From Candidatus Obscuribacterales bacterium (GTDB lineage Bacteria > Cyanobacteriota > Vampirovibrionia > Obscuribacterales > Obscuribacteraceae): 64,000 nt of DNA. Made by a program: the position numbers and the translations under genes. The stretch spans positions 62,001-126,000 of the forward strand of contig JARLHI010000075.1 of NCBI GenBank assembly GCA_031292355.1, written 5' to 3'. Shown one piece after another: positions 60,272 through 64,000 of the stretch; within the stretch, counting starts at the first letter, position 1; each line of letters begins with the position of its first letter. The notes beneath the pieces are model-generated. The model did no database searches. It was not told where the DNA came from and saw only the letters and a program-made list of their open reading frames with translations.

Positions 60272-60925
60272 TTATTGTGCAGGAGCAATTTGGTTGATTT
60301 TATCGAGGAATCGCCGGGCGTCCGCTTTCTTGCCCCGATTGAACGAAATCTCAGCAAGCCCCGCATACACTGAAATTAAGTTATTGCGCACCTCATCTGG
60401 TTTTGTACTCATCTGCGCTTCCAGGCGAGGCATCGTTTCTTTGAACAGCGTTTCCGCTCTAGCGAGATTGCCACTGTCATAGTAAAAAAGTCCAAAATCA
60501 GAATCAAGCACAGCCGGACTGGGATCGTCAGCGCCGAGGACTTTAGCCGCATTCGCCACTACCCAGCTACGCAACGCCTCAGCCTGGGAGATCTTGTTGT
60601 TAAAAAGGTAAATCTCTGAGAGTCCACTATATTCGCGAAACCGTTGCACATCTTTGGTTTGAACAACAGTTTCTTTTGAAGGTAAATTCGCGATAAGCTT
60701 TTCGGTGTCCGCGTTTGCCTTAAATTTAGCGGACACCCCGGCGATTGCACCTTTGATAGCAACGGCAAATTGCTTCATCTGCTCCTCAAGAGCCTCGTCG
60801 CTTAATTTATCAGAGAGTTTCAGATTGGCATCCGGCACTTTCGTAGCCGCCACAGGCATAACACTGTTACCGACAACCAGTACGAAACTGACTATCGCCG
60901 CAACATTGTAGATATTTCGGCTCAT
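60272..60925 (-). CDS. secreted TPR-like protein
   Basis: A 217-aa precursor with a signal peptide (VAAIVSFVLVVGNSVMPVAA). Helical repeat-like segments include FREYSGLSEIYLFNNKISQAEAL, DFGLFYYDSGNLARAETLFKET and VYAGLAEISFNRGKKADARRFLD, three TPR units. Its ATG overlaps the stop of the PilJ/PAS pseudokinase by four bases, so the two are translationally coupled. A periplasmic helper for that signalling protein is a reasonable inference. Confidence 0.75.
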   Translation of the reverse strand: MSRNIYNVAAIVSFVLVVGNSVMPVAATKVPDANLKLSDKLSDEALEEQMKQFAVAIKGAIAGVSAKFKANADTEKLIANLPSKETVVQTKDVQRFREYSGLSEIYLFNNKISQAEALRSWVVANAAKVLGADDPSPAVLDSDFGLFYYDSGNLARAETLFKETMPRLEAQMSTKPDEVRNNLISVYAGLAEISFNRGKKADARRFLDKINQIAPAQ

Positions 60926-62814
60926 GACGATAACTCCGGCTGACTTGTTGGTTGATTTGGTTGATTGGCTTGATTAGCCTGATTAGGCTGCATCGCTTTC
61001 ATAGAAGTGGCCGATGCAGTCATCAATATTTTAGCCTTTGGCCGCGTCAAAGGCACTTCAAACCAAAAAGTCGAACCTTTCTTTATATCTCCATCGACCC
61101 CCATAGTGCCACCGTGCTTTTCAACGATTCGCTTGCACACGGAAAGGCTTAGGGAGAAATCTCCAGGGGTGTCAAAATCCAGAACCGAGTTGGAAGCATC
61201 ATCGGAACGTCCATTGCTGCCCCTGTCAACGACTGCTACGCGCAAATTCTCGCCACTTTCGTGAGCCGCCACCTCCACTACACCATCTTCAATAGCCGAC
61301 AGAGCATTTGCAATCAAATTTTGCACAACGAGCTGTAAACGCGTCCTGTCTGCCTCCATAATCACATCATCACTCGACAGATTGATCGAAATCTGCGAGT
61401 TCTCATGTAATTGACTGTGCAATTCTTTGGCTTGAGAGATGGAGGCTTCGAGCATGTCTTTTATGTTGAATTTATCGTACTCGAGCTCAAGAGTGCCAGC
61501 TTCCAAACGAGGAAAATCTAGTAATTCGTTTATGAGCTGTACCAGTCTCTCTATTTCCACTTTGCCAACTCGAATTTTCTCAACAATCTCTGCTGGTAAA
61601 TAGGTCCGTCTACCATCGATTGATTCAAGAGATTCTTTGATGGCAAGAAGCGGCGCGCGTAACGCACGGTCAGCAGCGGCATAAAACAAATTGAAACGCT
61701 TTTCTGCAAGCTTCTTCTCGGTAATATCTTGCACTACCACCAGTGCGCCAACAATTTCGCCATTATCGCCGCGCAGTGGTCGCGCAGTCGCTATAACCCA
61801 GAAACCTTTTTGCGATTTATCTACAGGTAGTAAAAAAATCTCCGCTTGATCGACATCATTGCCGCCAAGAGCTAGATGCAGAGGGAGTTCATGTAATTCC
61901 AGTTCTGTTTTGGCATCACCGTGAAAAAATCTATAGCGGGCAAAGAAGTCCATGTCTTTAACATCAAAGTCTTTTTCCGCCGGCATCGAATGAATTATTC
62001 TGGCTGCTTCATTAATCAACAAATTTTCGCCTGCGCGACCGATTACAATCACTCCCTCAGCCATACTATTGAGAATTGCTGACAGCCGAGATTCATTGGT
62101 GCGCAGACGCCCGTGGGTCTGCTCGAGCAGCTGTATGGCGGCTTTAACCTGACTGACAGCCGGTCGAAAAATAACGACACCGGCCAACAGTAAAGACAAC
62201 AGAGTCGCAAGCAAGAGAGCAAGCTCAGTATTTTGCAATTCATCAATTCGGCTTTCAGAACCAGCTTGATAGTCGTCGGCAATTTCTTTCATACCTTGAG
62301 CAAATCGTCGCTCGGAAGGCAGTATTTGAGCAGCAAAAGTCGATAGCTCGTGAGTTTCAGCCGGCGCAAATTTCGTCATTTCGACATTTGCTAGCATTGC
62401 CCGTGACGCTTTCAACATCGTTTGAAAATCAGGCTCGACTTGTTTGAAAACAATTTGATTGCGTCCCATCTGAGCATCTGGCAATTGCAAATCCGAGTTG
62501 CCAAACTGCAAAGCTTCGGCATTTTGACTTAAGTCACGCAAAGCGACTTCCATCTCTTTAGCGTATTGTTTAATGCTGCCTTGATCCGCGGCAGTGTCAA
62601 TGGCCAGTGCGCATTTGCCCACTCGTTCAGCAAGCATTCTTTGCTGACAGGCCAGATTAATTAAGTGTCCGTCGTTGAAGCGACGGTCGAGCCCCTGCTG
62701 TACGGTCAACTGTCCACAAATTACCAGTAAAGCGATACCACTCAAAGTGATAACGTAAAGCCTGGTGAGCATGTTTTCGAAATAGCCGTATGTTGTTTGA
62801 GAAACTATTTGCAT
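60922..62814 (-). CDS. PilJ-PAS histidine pseudokinase
   Basis: A 630-aa membrane protein. TM1 is at residues about 18-37. A PilJ-type periplasmic domain follows (LINLACQQRMLAERVGKCALAI), then TM2 at about 198-218 and a PAS domain at about 243-370 (MAEGVIVIGRAGENLLINEAARI ... VQDITEKK). The DHp helix reads ADRALRAPLLAI, where the acceptor His is replaced by Arg383. The HATPase domain keeps the N box (QNLIANALSAI), but G1 (VDRGSNGRSD) and G2 (PGDFSLSLSVCKRI) have lost their glycines. It should not autophosphorylate. It is probably a signalling scaffold or regulator of another kinase. It is coupled to the TPR gene downstream. Confidence 0.8.
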   Translation of the reverse strand: MQIVSQTTYGYFENMLTRLYVITLSGIALLVICGQLTVQQGLDRRFNDGHLINLACQQRMLAERVGKCALAIDTAADQGSIKQYAKEMEVALRDLSQNAEALQFGNSDLQLPDAQMGRNQIVFKQVEPDFQTMLKASRAMLANVEMTKFAPAETHELSTFAAQILPSERRFAQGMKEIADDYQAGSESRIDELQNTELALLLATLLSLLLAGVVIFRPAVSQVKAAIQLLEQTHGRLRTNESRLSAILNSMAEGVIVIGRAGENLLINEAARIIHSMPAEKDFDVKDMDFFARYRFFHGDAKTELELHELPLHLALGGNDVDQAEIFLLPVDKSQKGFWVIATARPLRGDNGEIVGALVVVQDITEKKLAEKRFNLFYAAADRALRAPLLAIKESLESIDGRRTYLPAEIVEKIRVGKVEIERLVQLINELLDFPRLEAGTLELEYDKFNIKDMLEASISQAKELHSQLHENSQISINLSSDDVIMEADRTRLQLVVQNLIANALSAIEDGVVEVAAHESGENLRVAVVDRGSNGRSDDASNSVLDFDTPGDFSLSLSVCKRIVEKHGGTMGVDGDIKKGSTFWFEVPLTRPKAKILMTASATSMKAMQPNQANQANQPNQPTSQPELSS

Positions 62815-62970
62815 GACAAAAAATGCTTCGCGAGAAGTTGAAAACGCTTATGAAAGGCTTCATTTCCATTATCCACAAAATGCCCGTTTGCTGACATTTA
62901 ATCACCCGCCTCTCAAGCTTTTCCACACTTTTGGGTGAAGTCGGAAACGCCAGGGTTAAAGAGGCCTAAT

Positions 62971-64000
62971 TTAATGTCCACGCACGGTTTTCAAACGTGT
63001 ACGTACATCTGCAGCATAGCTACCTGTGGGTGCCAGGCGCAAATATGTTTCATACTCCGCGATCGCCTGAGGCTTCTTGACCATGGTTTCGTATACGGTG
63101 GCAAGGAAGTAGTGAACATCAGCATTTTTGGGATCTAGTTTAATCGCCTTGTCATACTCGGCGGACGCTTGAGGAAGCTTATTAGCGGCTTGATATGCCG
63201 TTCCCAGATTCATATGGGTGCTCGCGTCATCTGGATCCAGACGCAACGCTTCTTCGTAGTCCGCAATCGCTCCAGGCAAATCGTTTGCTTTCGTTTGTTT
63301 TTCGATCGCCCGATTAACCAGTGGTGCGGCTTTTGCTTGATTGGCCTGGCGAATCACTTGCTTGTAGGTAGGTTCTTTGGGAGCAAGAGCTGCTGCTTTT
63401 TTGTAATTCTCCAAAGCTGCATCTATGTCATTTTTAGCCTGAAATGCAGTTCCCATGCCATACCAGTAGGAAGCTTCGTTAGGCGAAACAGCAAGTGCTT
63501 TCTTGTAGCTTTCAATTGCTTCGTCCAATTTGTTTGCGGTTTGCAGTTTGACGGCTTCGTCATATGCAGCTTGCGCTTCACCAGACTTCTTGGTTTCAGC
63601 AGCTGTTGTAATTTTCTGGACCTTGCTTGGGTCAGCTCTCAAGGTGCTTAAACGTCCCTGCGCTTGTGCTGCATAAGTAGCGCGAGGGTTTGCAGCCACA
63701 TAAGCTTGATAGTCAGCAATTGCTTTTTGAGCTTGTCCTGCGTTTTCATCTAAAAGACCGATGAAATAGTAGTCGTCAGCCTCGCCTTTTTTGTCTAATT
63801 CAATCGCCTTCTGATAAGCAGCACGAGCGTTTACAAAATCATCGCTGGCTTGATAGGCACCAGCCATGTTCGTGTAGCCATGTGCGTTGTCTGGATTCAT
63901 AGCAAGAGCCGCCTTGTAGTCGGCGATAGCAGCTGCGTAGTCGCCAGCCTGGTGTTCTTTAACTGCTTTATCCATAATTGGAGCTGCTTGTCCGGCTTTT
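62971..64000 (-). CDS. TPR-repeat protein, C-terminal part (cut by window edge)
   Basis: The frame is open from the right edge to TAA at 62971-62973, giving 343 codons in the window. An internal ATG at 63975 is probably not the start, because the residues before it (AGQAAPIM) continue the repeat phase seen later (AKAAPLVNRAIEK). About six to eight TPRs are visible, with typical NPDNAHGYTNMAGAYQAS, SPNEASYWYGMGTAFQAK and DPDDASTHMNLGTAYQAA helices and family Gly/Ala/Pro positions. Any signal peptide lies outside the window. TPR arrays of this length act as assembly platforms. Confidence 0.85.
   Translation of the reverse strand, partial: KAGQAAPIMDKAVKEHQAGDYAAAIADYKAALAMNPDNAHGYTNMAGAYQASDDFVNARAAYQKAIELDKKGEADDYYFIGLLDENAGQAQKAIADYQAYVAANPRATYAAQAQGRLSTLRADPSKVQKITTAAETKKSGEAQAAYDEAVKLQTANKLDEAIESYKKALAVSPNEASYWYGMGTAFQAKNDIDAALENYKKAAALAPKEPTYKQVIRQANQAKAAPLVNRAIEKQTKANDLPGAIADYEEALRLDPDDASTHMNLGTAYQAANKLPQASAEYDKAIKLDPKNADVHYFLATVYETMVKKPQAIAEYETYLRLAPTGSYAADVRTRLKTVRGH

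Noticed and set aside
63169..63651. 160-aa Cys/Phe-rich plus-strand frame
   Set aside because: Antisense to clear TPR repeats; the Cys/Phe richness simply mirrors Ala/Lys codons.
1..64000. CRISPR arrays, tRNA or rRNA genes, insertion sequences, integrase or att repeats
   Set aside because: I looked for short regular repeats, tRNA T-loop motifs, transposase or integrase motifs and flanking repeats of the T4SS block and saw none by eye; a computed search would be needed to exclude degenerate examples.

Overview
The window looks like chromosome of a free-living bacterium with a Gram-negative type envelope. It carries Lgt, many Sec signal peptides, TonB-C and TPR secreted proteins, a DapL-type lysine/peptidoglycan route, and many two-component proteins. 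The gene mix resembles the non-photosynthetic cyanobacterial relatives (Melainabacteria/Vampirovibrionia, Obscuribacter-like). That placement comes from recollection of such genomes, not from a search. I see no rRNA, tRNA, CRISPR array, transposase, integrase or phage gene. Both ends cut a gene: a DUF2207 protein on the left and a TPR protein on the right.

Region 1 (1-24.2 kb) is mostly housekeeping and signalling. It holds a DUF2207 protein, a TPR protein, a HerA/DUF87-type ATPase, a PlsC-like acyltransferase, a small Lys/Ala-rich protein, a 718-aa protein with an HExxH motif, a BaiN/HI0933-type flavoprotein and LL-diaminopimelate aminotransferase. These are followed by a CHASE3-like histidine kinase, a TonB-C/TPR secreted pair, an OmpR-type two-component pair, an esterase, an XRE regulator, a GNAT-fold protein, a 3-hydroxyacyl-CoA dehydrogenase and an orphan Opp/Dpp ATPase.

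Region 2 (24.2-44.1 kb) is a 20-kb block on the minus strand encoding a type IV secretion/conjugation-like machine. In transcription order it has two related secreted proteins, two further secreted proteins, three tandem copies of a VirB2/pilin-like protein, a giant 1871-aa VirB6/TrbL-like protein, a DUF2225 zinc protein, VirB3-like, VirB4, a VirB8/TcpC-like protein, VirD4 and a replication-relaxation protein. No VirB7/B9/B10 core, VirB11 or relaxase is recognisable. Five promoters in the block share a G-rich operator (TGGGAATYTCCCC type) at a nearly fixed distance from a -10 box. Around the pilin genes each copy is a cassette of hairpin, operator-promoter, leader and ORF.

Region 3 (44.4-49.2 kb) has an APC amino-acid permease, a small protein that appears to be PknG with its kinase domain removed (zinc knuckle plus C-terminal helical tail), and a four-TM GlnX-like protein. 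They form a tight operon that may sense amino acids. A coiled-coil protein follows.

Region 4 (49.2-64 kb) contains DNA maintenance and envelope genes (rarA, uvrC, radA, a P-loop kinase, lgt). It also has a REC-HPt-REC-REC-degenerate GGDEF regulator, a DUF900 hydrolase, a PilJ/PAS histidine pseudokinase lacking the phospho-acceptor His, and TPR proteins.
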